Assembly: GCF_000336875.1 (NCBI RefSeq)
Contig: NZ_AOJK01000064.1
Coordinates: 85,079 to 149,078 of the forward strand
Source of the DNA: Halorubrum californiense DSM 19288
GTDB lineage: Archaea; Halobacteriota; Halobacteria; Halobacteriales; Haloferacaceae
Length of the DNA: 64,000 nt
Reading direction: 5' to 3'
Shown: positions 1 to 9,189 of the stretch, piece by piece
Layout of the letters: each line of letters opens with the position of its first letter
How positions within the stretch are numbered: the stretch's first letter is position 1
Program-made: the position numbers and the translations under genes
Notes under the pieces: generated by a model
Seen by the model: only the letters and a program-made list of their open reading frames with translations
Database searches by the model: none
Told to the model about the DNA's origin: nothing

Positions 1-3000
1 GGAGGTCTCGTCGCGGGTCCCGTCGACGTCGCCGACGCCCGGCGGCCCGGCGGGGACGGCGACGACGACGACCGTCCGCGTCTCGAAGGCGACCGGTTCC
101 GTCGCCCCGAGCGCGACCGACTCGCCGTCCACGTCGACGCTGACCGCGCCGGGCTCCCGGACGTACTCGAACGGGTGGTCGGGGGTCCCGACGTTCGCGC
201 GGAGGGCGAACCGGGGGTACTCGCCGCGCACCCGGACCTTCCACGCGTTGACCGTCGCCACCCAGTACCCGGGCACGGGCGCGACCGGAAGTCCCGCCCC
301 GACGGTCCGAACCGGCTTCGGAACGCGCTCGTCCGGCACCGACGCGACCGCCTTCTGGGCGCGGGACTCGATCGCCGATTCGACCTTCTTCCGGCGAATC
401 TGCCGGGCCGCGGCCGTCGTTTCGTCGATGAACCGCGCCGGAACGCGGACCGCGTCTCGCCCCGCCTCCTCGCGCGTCTCGACGCGGAGGTGCGCGGCGA
501 GCCCGAGCCGCTCGGCAGTCGACAGCGACCCGACCCGCGCGGCCTCGCTCGCGATGCGATCCGGATACTCGCCCTCGCCGACCGCGACGGCCCTCTCGCC
601 GAGCGAGTCGTACTCGCTCGCGGCGTTCTCCAACACCGCGCTCCGCTGTTCGCGCGAGAGGTCGGTCCGCTCCGCGAGGCGCTCCGCCAGCGCGTCGTCG
701 AGACGTTCCAAGGACGCGTCGACCCGGCCGGCGAGCGCGCGTCGGTCGGCGCGCAGGTCCTCGTCGTCGGCCGCCGCGAGGGCCTCTCCGGCCGCGAGGA
801 GCGACCGCCCGGCGACGCCGAGGCGGACCGTGTCGTCGGTGCCGAGGATCCGGTCGGCGATCCCGCCGGAGACGTCGCTGTACGGGAGCGTGACGTAGTT
901 CACGTTCCGGGTCGCGAGCGGTCGCGTGGTCGTGCCGTCGACGCCCTCGACGCGCTCCCCGTCGACCGCCGTCCGCGGGAGGTACCCCGGCGACCCTTCC
1001 GGGGCGAACGTGACGGCGCCCCCCGGCCCCCTGTCGCCGACGGTGTACGTCCCCGGGTCGCGTGCGGCCTCGCGGCTGGCGATCACCTCGCCCACGGGCG
1101 GTCCGCCGAACGCGTCGTTCACGCGGTCGAGAACGCCGTCGGTCGCGGACTTCCTGTCCTCGGCAGCCGATTCGAGTTCGGCGATCACGGCGTCGAGGTA
1201 CGCGACGCGCGCGGCGATCCGGCCGCGGTCGACCACGCCGTCGTACCTCGCCGGGGCGTCGCGCAGCGCGTCGCGCCGGTCACGCACGGTCGCGGCGAGG
1301 TCGCGGTACGGCGTCGCCTCGCCGACCGCGGCGTCGGCCATCGACGCCTCGGTCTCGAACTCGCGGACGCGCTCCGACATCGACAAGACGTCCCTCGCGA
1401 TCCGGTCCAGATCCGCGTCCGACCGGTCGCCGTACACGACCGTCGAGCGCGTCTCGTCGCCACGTTCGACGGCGTCGCGCGCCAGCCGGTCGACGTCGCC
1501 GTCCGTCTCGACGTTCAGATCCGCCCTCGCGGCCGCCGGGGTGTCGGCGAGATCCGCCCCCTCGACGTCGCCGCCCTCGGCGGCGCCGAACGTCGCCGTC
1601 GGTCTGTCGGGAGCGCCGTCGCGCGGCGCGTACGTCCCGGTCACCGAGACGCGGACGCGGTACCGGTCCGTCGCCTCGTCGCTCGTCACGGCGCGGTCGA
1701 CGCGCACGTTCTGTACCGTCCCGTTCGGCCCCCGCTCGACGACCCGCCGCTCCCACGTCGTGGTCGCGGCGCGCTCGACGGCGACCTCCCGGGTCGCGCC
1801 GCCGAAAGACACCGAGTCGCCGGCCGACACGGTCTCGCCGTCGGTCCCCGTTCGCAGGTCGCTCCCGCCGCCCACGCGGACCCGCTCCGTCCGCGACGTG
1901 TCGACCCGCCGCCACGGTTCGTCGAGCAGCGACCGGGGGCGATCCGGCGTCACGGGGCCCCCGTCGACGACTCGCGTCGCCTCCGTCTCCAAGGTCGCCT
2001 CGACCCGGTGGCTCGCCCGCACGATCGAGTCGAGGTCGTCGTGGACGCGGGTCGCGGCGCGGTCGGCCGCGTGCCCGACCTCGACCGACGCGGTCTCGCT
2101 CGTCGCGTCCCCGGCCGGGTCGAAGGCGGCGTCCTCGCTCGCGGTCGCGTCACCGTTCGCGTCCCTCGCCGATTCCTCCGTCGAATCCGCATTCGTTCCC
2201 CCACCGTCCCCCGTCGGCGTCGGGGCTCCGAGGACGGCGTCCGTCCAGGAGGCCTCGTGGACGCCGGTCGGCGACAGCAGGTCGGTCACGCCCGTCCGAG
2301 CCGTCGCGCGGGCGACGCCGCCGCGCGCGTCGGGGTCGCTGGTCCCGAACACGTCCCGCTGGACGCGGACGATCCCGGCGTTCGTCGACAGTTCGACGTG
2401 GCGGTTCGCGATGACGTTCTCGACGGGCGCGCCGGCGTACTGCCCGTACCCCCGAGCCCACGCCATCGCGTAGAGGCTGGCGGTGACCTGCCGGCCGAGC
2501 CCGGGCCCCTCGACGGGGCCGCGGTTGAGTCGCCGCTCGAACCGCTCGGTCCGCTCGTGGGCGGCCAGCGTCGGCACGGCGACCGTCACCGTCCGCGATC
2601 GCGTCCGGTTCACGACGGTCCGGCCGTCCCGCGTCGCGGTCGTCGCGACGCCCTCGAAGGTGACCCGCGTCGCGGTCCCATTCGCGGCCGGTTCGATGCC
2701 GACCCGCTCGCGCGCCGCGACGAGGTCGTCGGCCGAGTCGACCGCCGGGAGCGAGACGTTCGCCTCGACGCCGCCGACGTCGCTCTCGACCGCGCGCAAC
2801 GCCTCCGCCCCGGCGATCGCGAGCCGGACCCGGAACGCGTCCTCGAAGGCGGATCCCTCCCGGACCACTTCGGCGCCGGGTCCGTCTCCCGCCGGCGCGC
2901 GCGTCACCGGCTCCGCCGCCGCGTCGTGGGCGGCCTCGCGCGCGGCGCTCCTGAGTGCGGCGGTGGCGTCGGCCTCGACGCGCTCGACGGCGCGCTCGAC

Positions 3001-3177
3001 GCGACGGTCCTCGCCGACCAGTCCCTGCTCGGCGAGCCCCGCGGCGTACGCCGAACTCGTCACGAGCAACAGCACGCCGACGAGCGCGAAGGGAACCCGT
3101 GCCCGTTCGTCAACGGTGAACGTCCGAGCGCGACCCGCGTCCGCAGACCGACCGCGGCCTCGGTTCCCCACGCTCAC
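1..3177 (-). CDS. very large membrane-anchored protein of the Tad-like cluster (DUF7286-like), partial
   Basis: The frame is open from a GTG at 3177 to the left edge with no stop, so at least 1059 codons are present and the C-terminus lies outside the window. The start was chosen because GTGA overlaps the stop of the preceding gene by 4 nt. The N-terminus is basic (residues 1-25), followed by one hydrophobic segment around residues 34-52, then a long, charged, low-complexity region with no motif I recognise. By position and size it resembles the haloarchaeal DUF7286 family found in Tad-type clusters; the number is from memory. It is probably a large surface component or assembly factor of the pilus/secretion system; that role is inferred from neighbours only. 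Confidence 0.75.
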   Translation of the reverse strand, partial: MSVGNRGRGRSADAGRARTFTVDERARVPFALVGVLLLVTSSAYAAGLAEQGLVGEDRRVERAVERVEADATAALRSAAREAAHDAAAEPVTRAPAGDGPGAEVVREGSAFEDAFRVRLAIAGAEALRAVESDVGGVEANVSLPAVDSADDLVAARERVGIEPAANGTATRVTFEGVATTATRDGRTVVNRTRSRTVTVAVPTLAAHERTERFERRLNRGPVEGPGLGRQVTASLYAMAWARGYGQYAGAPVENVIANRHVELSTNAGIVRVQRDVFGTSDPDARGGVARATARTGVTDLLSPTGVHEASWTDAVLGAPTPTGDGGGTNADSTEESARDANGDATASEDAAFDPAGDATSETASVEVGHAADRAATRVHDDLDSIVRASHRVEATLETEATRVVDGGPVTPDRPRSLLDEPWRRVDTSRTERVRVGGGSDLRTGTDGETVSAGDSVSFGGATREVAVERAATTTWERRVVERGPNGTVQNVRVDRAVTSDEATDRYRVRVSVTGTYAPRDGAPDRPTATFGAAEGGDVEGADLADTPAAARADLNVETDGDVDRLARDAVERGDETRSTVVYGDRSDADLDRIARDVLSMSERVREFETEASMADAAVGEATPYRDLAATVRDRRDALRDAPARYDGVVDRGRIAARVAYLDAVIAELESAAEDRKSATDGVLDRVNDAFGGPPVGEVIASREAARDPGTYTVGDRGPGGAVTFAPEGSPGYLPRTAVDGERVEGVDGTTTRPLATRNVNYVTLPYSDVSGGIADRILGTDDTVRLGVAGRSLLAAGEALAAADDEDLRADRRALAGRVDASLERLDDALAERLAERTDLSREQRSAVLENAASEYDSLGERAVAVGEGEYPDRIASEAARVGSLSTAERLGLAAHLRVETREEAGRDAVRVPARFIDETTAAARQIRRKKVESAIESRAQKAVASVPDERVPKPVRTVGAGLPVAPVPGYWVATVNAWKVRVRGEYPRFALRANVGTPDHPFEYVREPGAVSVDVDGESVALGATEPVAFETRTVVVVAVPAGPPGVGDVDGTRDETS

Positions 3178-3827
3178 CACCTCCGGACGATGACCCGAAC
3201 GAAGTTGACCGACGATCGACGCTCGCCCCCCTCGCCGTCGAACCGGTCCGGAACCGGGTGTCGGACCACGGCGACGGCGATGTCGGCGTTCCGCGGCGGT
3301 TCGGGGCCGATGGCGAAGGACTTTCTGGTATCGCTCGGCCCGTCCGCTCGGCCTCGGTCGCCAATCTCCGGCGCCGGAACCGCCCCGCCGGCGACCGAGG
3401 CCGGACGCGACGCCGCCCCGCCCCGTACAGCCGGCGGGCTCGGGAGCCTCCACGTGCCGCCGTCCGTCTCGGTGCCGATGGCGTCGTTCCGGTCGGTCTC
3501 GGCGACGGCTTTCACCGTCGCGTCGACCCGCGTCCGCGGACCGACTCCCGCGCGGACGGACTCGACGGCCCTGCGGTCGAACGCGGTCTCCGCGTCGCGG
3601 GCCGCGAGCAGCGCGAGCAACTCGGCGCGGGTCGCGTGGATGCGACGCGTCTCGTTCGGCGCGCCCTCGTCGGGATAGCTCACCGTCGTAGTCTCGGTGA
3701 CGAGCCGGTCGGCGGCGTCGGTCGCGGTCGGGCCGTCGGGACCGACGGCGTCGCTCGCGCCGAGCGCGACGACGCTCGCCGAGACGCAAAGCAGCAGCAC
3801 GGTCACGTCGAGCACGGTGCTGGTCAC
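3174..3827 (-). CDS. small membrane-anchored protein of the Tad-like cluster (DUF7284/7285-like)
   Basis: The 217-residue protein starts at a GTG (3827) overlapping the upstream stop as GTGA; a longer in-frame extension to 3971 would overlap the previous gene heavily and was rejected. A single hydrophobic segment at residues 5-24 (TSTVLDVTVLLLCVSASVVA) looks like a signal anchor or pilin-like helix, followed by a soluble extracytoplasmic part. No catalytic motif is visible. It is coupled on both sides by 4-nt overlaps, so it is made with its neighbours. I assign it to the DUF7283-7286 group of Tad-associated haloarchaeal proteins by context; the exact family number is uncertain. Confidence 0.75.
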   Translation of the reverse strand: MTSTVLDVTVLLLCVSASVVALGASDAVGPDGPTATDAADRLVTETTTVSYPDEGAPNETRRIHATRAELLALLAARDAETAFDRRAVESVRAGVGPRTRVDATVKAVAETDRNDAIGTETDGGTWRLPSPPAVRGGAASRPASVAGGAVPAPEIGDRGRADGPSDTRKSFAIGPEPPRNADIAVAVVRHPVPDRFDGEGGERRSSVNFVRVIVRRW

Positions 3828-4288
3828 CGCCACACCACCGCCCGGAGCGTCCCGCGCACGTTCCGGCCCGGCGCCACGCGGACCGTCACCCGACGCTCGG
3901 CGACCGCGACCGCGTCCGGCGACCGGACTCCCGGCGGTCCCGGCGCGTCCGGGCCCGACGCGGCCAGCCACCGCTCGTCGCCCGCCTCCAGTTCGATCGC
4001 GGTCGCGGTCCCGGGCGCTTCGACCCGCCGCATCCGGTCCGGGTCGACGACGCCGCCGACGGTGACCATCCCCTCGATCCGGTCGAGCGCCGCCCTCGCG
4101 GCCGATCGGTCATCGTCGGGTGCCGCGTCCGCGAACGCGCCGGCGTACAGCCCCAGCGCGAGCCCGACGATCACCACCGCGACGAGCGCGGCAGTCGGTT
4201 CGACGGCGGCGCGGTCGGCTGTCGAGAACGCCGGGGCCGGTCGCCTCGAAGCTCCCGACGCGTCCGACCTCGCGGGATCTGGTGACAC
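3824..4288 (-). CDS. pilin-like small membrane protein (DUF7285-like)
   Basis: The 154-residue protein begins at GTG 4288, 6 nt after the preceding stop. Residues 1-28 are hydrophilic, then a transmembrane segment at about 30-52 (PTAALVAVVIVGLALGLYAG) precedes a soluble domain of about 100 residues. A hydrophilic leader followed by one long hydrophobic helix is the general layout of pilin-like subunits, but no clear prepilin-peptidase site is visible. It overlaps the next gene by 4 nt. A role as minor subunit of the secretion/pilus apparatus is inferred from the cluster. Confidence 0.75.
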   Translation of the reverse strand: MSPDPARSDASGASRRPAPAFSTADRAAVEPTAALVAVVIVGLALGLYAGAFADAAPDDDRSAARAALDRIEGMVTVGGVVDPDRMRRVEAPGTATAIELEAGDERWLAASGPDAPGPPGVRSPDAVAVAERRVTVRVAPGRNVRGTLRAVVWR

Positions 4289-4294
4289 GCGAGA

Positions 4295-4795
4295 TCACCC
4301 CACGAGCGTGACGTGGACGTCGCCGTAGTGGACCCGACGAACCGTGATCCGCTCCGGTGCGGGCGTCCACGTCGCGTCCGCCGCTCGCGCACGCTCGGCC
4401 GCCGCCGCGAACGCCGCCGGATCGTCGAACGCGGCGCCCGGCGGAGCGCCGGCGAGGACGCGCCGAAGCCGCGCATCCGTCGTCGCCTCGGGGCTCGCCC
4501 CCGCAGAGGGCCGGATCACCGGGGTGATCCGCGGGGCGTCGAGCGTCGCCCGCGCCGTCACCCGATCGTCGCCGAGCGAGACGGATCCCTCTGAGAGCCG
4601 GAGCCTCTCCGCGGCGATTCCGTGTTCGGCCGTCGCCGGATACTCCCCGTCCGCGACCGAGTCGACCGTGCGCGCGACGCCGTCGGCGTCCGGCGGCGGC
4701 GAGGCCGGGAACGATGCGGCCACGCCGACGGCCGCGACGCTCACGACGGCCAGACCGAGCCACGCGTACGTGGCGTCGAGGTGCGTCTCGAACAT
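4295..4795 (-). CDS. secreted/membrane-anchored protein of the Tad-like cluster (DUF7283-like)
   Basis: The 166-residue protein starts at ATG 4795. Residues 8-30 form one hydrophobic helix (YAWLGLAVVSVAAVGVAASF), and the rest is an acidic soluble domain. It is the first gene of a tightly packed group (4295-1) with its own strong promoter: a TTTATATA box about 26 bp upstream of the ATG, implying a leaderless message. That box nearly duplicates the promoter of the ATPase gene at 8644. No enzymatic motif is visible. It resembles the DUF7283 family from memory and is probably a structural component of the pilus/secretion system. Confidence 0.75.
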   Translation of the reverse strand: MFETHLDATYAWLGLAVVSVAAVGVAASFPASPPPDADGVARTVDSVADGEYPATAEHGIAAERLRLSEGSVSLGDDRVTARATLDAPRITPVIRPSAGASPEATTDARLRRVLAGAPPGAAFDDPAAFAAAAERARAADATWTPAPERITVRRVHYGDVHVTLVG

Positions 4796-4813
4796 GGCGC
4801 GGCTGGCCCCGGC

Positions 4814-4826
4814 TTGGTATATAAAC
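4814..4826 (-). promoter_or_regulatory. TATA box for the DUF7283-like operon
   Basis: On the minus strand it reads GTTTATATACCAA, ending 18 nt upstream of the ATG at 4795. This spacing fits an archaeal promoter with transcription starting at or next to the start codon. The same 13-mer, with the same 31-nt distance to the ATG and similar flanks, occurs before the ATPase gene (8663-8675), suggesting co-expression of the two halves of the cluster. Confidence 0.8.
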
Positions 4827-4880
4827 TATCGGCGCCGCGGGTCGGGTCCACTCTCGGCTCCGTTCCCCCGGCTCCCGGTC

Positions 4881-6707
4881 TCAAAAGAGGAGCCCGGCGC
4901 CGGCGAACGCGACGAGGAACGTCGCGGTGGCCGTCGGCAGCGCGATGCCGATCCGATACGCCACCAGCGTCCGGTCGAACCCCCGCTCCAACCCGGTCGC
5001 GAGTCCCGTGAGGAGCGCGGCGAGCAGCAGCACGTACGCCCCGACGATCCGTCCGAGAATCGGCACAGATAGCGTCCCCGCACCGCCACCCACCCCGGCC
5101 GCGCCGCTCCCGCCGACCGCACTACCGCCGGTCGCTCCGCTTCCGGTGCTCAGGCCGCCCCCGCTGAGCGCGTCGGCGCCAGCGGCCGCCCCGGCGCCGA
5201 GACTACCGATGTCGACCGCGTCGATCCCCGTCGCGAGCGCGACGGTCGCCCCGCCGACGAGCGGCGCGAACACCGCGGCGGTGTTCGAGAGCGTCCCCGT
5301 GACGGTCGCCAGCTGGCGCCGCGCGTCGCGTTCGAGGTCGCGCAGGGACTCCAGCTGGTCCGCGAGCTCCAGCAGGACGTCGCCGGCCGGCCGGCCCTCG
5401 CGCGCGGCGACGGCGAGGAGCGCGATCGCGCCCCGGAGCCGGGGCGACGGGACGGCGGCCGCCGGTCCGCCCTGCCCCAGGAACGCCTCGCGGACGCCGA
5501 CCCGCAACGTGTCGCTGCGTCGCCCGGCGCGCTCGAACAGCTCGCCGGTCGCGCCGTCCAAGCGCTCGCCGGCGTTCGCGACCGCGGTCTCGACCGCGAC
5601 CCCCTCCGCCACGTCCCCGCCGATCACGGTCATCGCGTCCGGGAGCCCGCGCTCGACGTCGCGCACGTCAGATAACACCGCCCGGCGGGGACGCGCGAGG
5701 ACGAACAGCGCGCTCCCGACGCCGACGCCGACCCCCCCGACCGGCCACGCCCACGGCGCGACTGCCCGCGCGGCGACGACGGCCGCCGCCGCCCCGAGGG
5801 CGCACCCGACGACGAGCGCGTGGCCGCGCCGCTCCGGCACGTCCGGGTGGTCACCGCTGATCTCCGGCGGTGGGAACGCGACCGGTCGGCGGAAGAGCAG
5901 CCACGCCGAGGCGGCTATCAGCCCTGCGGGGAGCGCGACGAGGTACAGGCCGGCGACGAGTCCGGGCCTGATCGCGACCCCGGCGGCGGCGCCCGCGGGA
6001 AGCAGCGCGATGAGCGCCAGCGGGAGCAGCACGCCGAACGCGTACAGCGCGGAGACCGGTCCCCGCACCGCGCCGACGAACGACGCGAGCCTGTCGGTCG
6101 TCCCCGAGAGCGTCGCGTCGAGCGCGCGGTCGAGACACCGCCCCCGGCGTTCCGGCGGCGCGGTCGCCGCCGTCCGGACCAGCGCCGCGGCGCGGTCGAT
6201 CGCCGGGAACCACGGTCGCCACTCGCGAGCGAACGCCCGAAGCCCGCTCGTCGGTCCGTCCGCGCTCCCCCGCTCGTGGCGAGCGAGCGCCGCGGCCAGC
6301 GGCCCGTCGCCGGTCCGACCGGCGAACCGTACCGCCCGCTCGGTGGAGGGGTCCAGCCGCATCCGCAACACGAGTCGCCCGACGAGCCCCGGCGCCGCGC
6401 CGAGCGCCCGCGTCCGCCGGAGCGACGCGAGCCACACCGGCGCCCGGTGGACCGCGTGAACCCCGCCGACGAAGGCGGCCAACCCCGCCGGTGCGGCGGC
6501 GACCGCGCCGGCGACGAGCGCCGCGACGGCGGTGACGACCGCGCCGGCGACGGCGCCGACCCGATACCCGACGGCCACGACGCGCTCGGCGGAGGCGTCC
6601 CACCCGAGGAACGCGACGGCCCGCCGTAGCTCATCCGAAGCCGTCGACCCGTCCTCGCCGACAGAACGGAGCGATCCGCCGGACCGACTCGACCCGCCGT
6701 CTCTCAT
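4881..6707 (-). CDS. type II secretion system F / TadC-like membrane protein
   Basis: The 608-residue protein has alternating long hydrophobic segments and two T2SF-type helical domains. Hydrophobic pairs lie at about 50-85 and 215-275, the second half starts with two helices near 295-345 followed by a cytoplasmic helical domain (about 350-480), and it ends with paired helices at about 530-608. This is the inner-membrane platform of Tad/type IV pilus machines that works with the ATPase. ATGA at 6707-6704 overlaps the end of the ATPase gene, so the two are translationally coupled. A glycine/serine/alanine-rich stretch (about 498-542) separates the last cytoplasmic part from the C-terminal helices and is probably a flexible linker. 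Confidence 0.85.
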   Translation of the reverse strand: MRDGGSSRSGGSLRSVGEDGSTASDELRRAVAFLGWDASAERVVAVGYRVGAVAGAVVTAVAALVAGAVAAAPAGLAAFVGGVHAVHRAPVWLASLRRTRALGAAPGLVGRLVLRMRLDPSTERAVRFAGRTGDGPLAAALARHERGSADGPTSGLRAFAREWRPWFPAIDRAAALVRTAATAPPERRGRCLDRALDATLSGTTDRLASFVGAVRGPVSALYAFGVLLPLALIALLPAGAAAGVAIRPGLVAGLYLVALPAGLIAASAWLLFRRPVAFPPPEISGDHPDVPERRGHALVVGCALGAAAAVVAARAVAPWAWPVGGVGVGVGSALFVLARPRRAVLSDVRDVERGLPDAMTVIGGDVAEGVAVETAVANAGERLDGATGELFERAGRRSDTLRVGVREAFLGQGGPAAAVPSPRLRGAIALLAVAAREGRPAGDVLLELADQLESLRDLERDARRQLATVTGTLSNTAAVFAPLVGGATVALATGIDAVDIGSLGAGAAAGADALSGGGLSTGSGATGGSAVGGSGAAGVGGGAGTLSVPILGRIVGAYVLLLAALLTGLATGLERGFDRTLVAYRIGIALPTATATFLVAFAGAGLLF

Positions 6708-8644
6708 CGGTCGCCTCCGGCGTACCGCGTCGGCGCGATCCGTCCCGTTCGAACCGCCTCGCGGACTCGGTCGCTCCGCCGGTCGACGGCTTCCCGAACC
6801 GCGGCGTACGACTCGTCCGACGCGGCGAGGTCCTCGATCAGTCGGCTCTCGCCGCGGTCGATCCGCCCCGTCGCGACGAGTCCTCGCTCGGTCCGCTCGA
6901 AGAGGGGATCGAAGCTCACCCCCTCGTCGTGGTCGCCGACTTCGACGATCGATTCGACGCGGTGGTCGTCGAGGACCGCGATCAGGTCGGTCGCGGCGAA
7001 CGACGACCGGGTGACCCCGAGGTCGGTGACGACGCGCTCCTCGACGGCCGCCGGGTCCTCGCCGTGAATCGTCCCGAGGACCGTCTCGCCGGCGGCCCCG
7101 ACGCGCATCGCCTCGTACAGCGCTCGCGCCTCCTCGCCGCGCACCTCGCCGACGCTTATCGCGCCGCCGCCCATGCGGAGCGCGGTTCGCACGGCGTCCG
7201 CCGGCGCGAGTTCGGCGCCGTCTCCGACGCGGAGTCGCTGGGCGTCCCGCCCGGCGTCGGCGAGCGCGTCAACCGGGAGTTCCGGCGTGTCCTCGATGAC
7301 TATCGTGCGGGTTTCGGCGCCCAGTTCCCACAGCAGCGCCCCGAGCGCGGTCGTCTTCCCGGCCGCTCGGCCGCCCGCGACCAGTCCGGTCACGCCGCGC
7401 TCGACGGCGACCGACAACAGGCCGGCCGCCGCGGGCGTGAGCGTGTCGACGGACACCAGCCGAGCGAGCGTCCACGCCTCCGGGTCCCCGCGACGGAAAG
7501 TGAAGGAGAGGCCGTCGCTCGCCGGGGCCGTGGCCGCGGCGACCCTGACGCGACCGGTTTCGGACTCGATGGTCGCGTCGAGCGTCGGCGTCGCCCGCGA
7601 GAACGCCCGTCCGCTCTCTCGCCGGAGCCGCGACGCGAGGGTGGCGGCCCCCTCCGGCGGGAGCCGCACGTTCGTCCGGCAGCGCTCGCCGTCGAGGACC
7701 ACGCGGAGCGGGTTCTCCGCGACCGGCGCCGTCACCGTCGCGTCGCTCACCCGGTCGTCCGCGAAGACGTGTTCGAACGCGCCGTAGCCGTGCGTGTGTC
7801 GCCGCAGGACCTCGGTCAGGTCCGCGACCGGGTCGTCGTCGTTCGCCACCGCCCGCACCGCCCGGCCGGGCGCCCTGTCCCCGCCGCGGGGGTCGTCGAG
7901 CAGTCGGTCCCGCGCGGCGGCCAGCGTCGCCACGCTCTCGACGTCCAAGTCGGCGCTCGGCGGCGTGAGGTGGTAGGTCCTGAGAGAGTCGTCGCCCTCG
8001 TAGAGCCGGACGGTCGCCCCGGTCAAGACCGTCCAGCGGTCGATCAGCGTCGCGCCCGGCGGCGGCGCGGCCGCGACGCGCGCGGTGGCGGCCGTCGGCC
8101 CGACGTGCGCCCGAAGGCGCTCGCGCAGGTCGCGGTCGCTCTCGGCTCCGTCCGCGTCTCCCGCGAGGTCCTCGGCGGCCGACAGCAGCCCCGTCTCGGT
8201 CGCGATCCGCCTTGCGGGACCCGCGCGTCCGGCCGCCTCCGACGCCGCACCGAGCGGGTCGCTGGCGACCCGGTCGGCGAGCCGCTCCTCGTGGAATCCG
8301 ATCCGCTCCCGGAACCGTCCCGCGGCGATCAGGAGTTCGGCGGCGCAGTCGGCGTAGGACCGCTCCCGCCCGCGGTGTCGAGTCCGGATCACGCCCGCGT
8401 CCCGGTCGGTGAGCGCCGCGACGACGGTCGCCAGACAGTCCGGGCTCGCGGCGAGGTCACCGCGTCCGGGACAGCCATCGGCGTCGACGTCGAGGACGAC
8501 CCGATTCTCGACACCCGTCCCCACGGGCTCGCGGAACGTCGGATCGCACCGGCATCCGCCGTCGTCGCCGTCGATCCACGGAAGCCGTCTGAGCGGCGTC
8601 TCGCCGTCGTCGCCGGCCATCCGCTCGGTGAGGCCGAGATTCAT
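6704..8644 (-). CDS. TadA/type II-IV secretion ATPase
   Basis: The 646-residue hexameric ATPase has a Walker A at residues 424-431 (GGRAAGKT), a conserved acidic segment near 450 (IVIEDTPELP), a Walker B region near 494-503 (GGGAISVGEVRG) and the His-box histidine near 527 (GTIHGEDP). The N-terminal half is long and family-specific. ATG 8644 was chosen because a TATA box lies 19-31 nt upstream (leaderless); the longer open frame reaching 8962 runs through that promoter into the neighbouring gene. The ATPase drives assembly or secretion through the adjacent TadC-like protein, whose start it overlaps by 4 nt. Confidence 0.92.
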   Translation of the reverse strand: MNLGLTERMAGDDGETPLRRLPWIDGDDGGCRCDPTFREPVGTGVENRVVLDVDADGCPGRGDLAASPDCLATVVAALTDRDAGVIRTRHRGRERSYADCAAELLIAAGRFRERIGFHEERLADRVASDPLGAASEAAGRAGPARRIATETGLLSAAEDLAGDADGAESDRDLRERLRAHVGPTAATARVAAAPPPGATLIDRWTVLTGATVRLYEGDDSLRTYHLTPPSADLDVESVATLAAARDRLLDDPRGGDRAPGRAVRAVANDDDPVADLTEVLRRHTHGYGAFEHVFADDRVSDATVTAPVAENPLRVVLDGERCRTNVRLPPEGAATLASRLRRESGRAFSRATPTLDATIESETGRVRVAAATAPASDGLSFTFRRGDPEAWTLARLVSVDTLTPAAAGLLSVAVERGVTGLVAGGRAAGKTTALGALLWELGAETRTIVIEDTPELPVDALADAGRDAQRLRVGDGAELAPADAVRTALRMGGGAISVGEVRGEEARALYEAMRVGAAGETVLGTIHGEDPAAVEERVVTDLGVTRSSFAATDLIAVLDDHRVESIVEVGDHDEGVSFDPLFERTERGLVATGRIDRGESRLIEDLAASDESYAAVREAVDRRSDRVREAVRTGRIAPTRYAGGDR

Positions 8645-8662
8645 GGCGGACGTGGCCGCGGT

Positions 8663-8675
8663 TTGGTATATAAAC
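8663..8675 (-). promoter_or_regulatory. TATA box for the TadA-type ATPase operon
   Basis: On the minus strand it reads GTTTATATACCAA, with its 5' end 31 nt upstream of ATG 8644. Flanking bases (CGAT before, then a C-rich stretch containing GGCC) also match the promoter at 4814-4826, so this is a near-duplicate promoter. Confidence 0.8.
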
Positions 8676-8717
8676 GATCGCCCGCCGTCCGCTCCCGGTT
8701 CCTCCGGTCGGTCGGAG

Positions 8718-9182
8718 CTATCCGACACGACGGATCCGGACCGTCGGCCCGTCGTCGTCGACGTACCGGACCCGAATCCGGCTCGGTCCGTCGGTCCGAA
8801 GTTCGATCGGTCCCCCGACGAGGTCGACGGCCGTCTCCGCCGGGCCCGTGCCGACGCGGAGCGTGCGCTCCGGTCGGCCGTCGATCCGGTACGCGAGCGA
8901 GACGCCGCCCGGTCTGTCCGGCGACTCGACGAGCGCGACGCGGTCGAGGTCCGACGCGGCAAACCCGGTCGGAACCCGGAGGAGGACCGTCGTCTGCGCC
9001 GCCATCGCCGGATCGCTCACGGGAGTCGAGTCCGCGACGACGCCGCCGATCGCTCGCTCCAGCCGGTCCGCCCCCGCGCCGATCCGCTCCGCCGTCGTCG
9101 CGGCCCGGGCCGTCTCGACCGCGGGCATCGACGCCGCCAGCAGCGCGACCGCCACGAGGACGGTGAGCACCACGCGGATCAC
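8718..9182 (-). CDS. small secreted protein upstream of the Tad-like ATPase (DUF7311-like)
   Basis: The 154-residue protein starts at GTG 9182, 7 nt after the previous stop. Residues 1-25 form a signal peptide or anchor (VVLTVLVAVALLAASMPAVE), and the remainder is a beta-rich soluble domain without catalytic motifs. In haloarchaea a protein of this type (DUF7311, from memory) sits between the coiled-coil DUF7310 gene and the secretion ATPase, as here. Function is unknown; the context suggests an extracytoplasmic part of the same apparatus. Confidence 0.75.
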   Translation of the reverse strand: MIRVVLTVLVAVALLAASMPAVETARAATTAERIGAGADRLERAIGGVVADSTPVSDPAMAAQTTVLLRVPTGFAASDLDRVALVESPDRPGGVSLAYRIDGRPERTLRVGTGPAETAVDLVGGPIELRTDGPSRIRVRYVDDDGPTVRIRRVG

Positions 9183-9189
9183 GGCGCGC

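Noticed and set aside
175..3678. 1167-codon open frame on the plus strand
   Set aside because: It lies opposite the minus-strand secretion-cluster genes, has an Arg/Pro/Asp-rich composition without domains, and crosses two gene boundaries; a high-GC antisense shadow.
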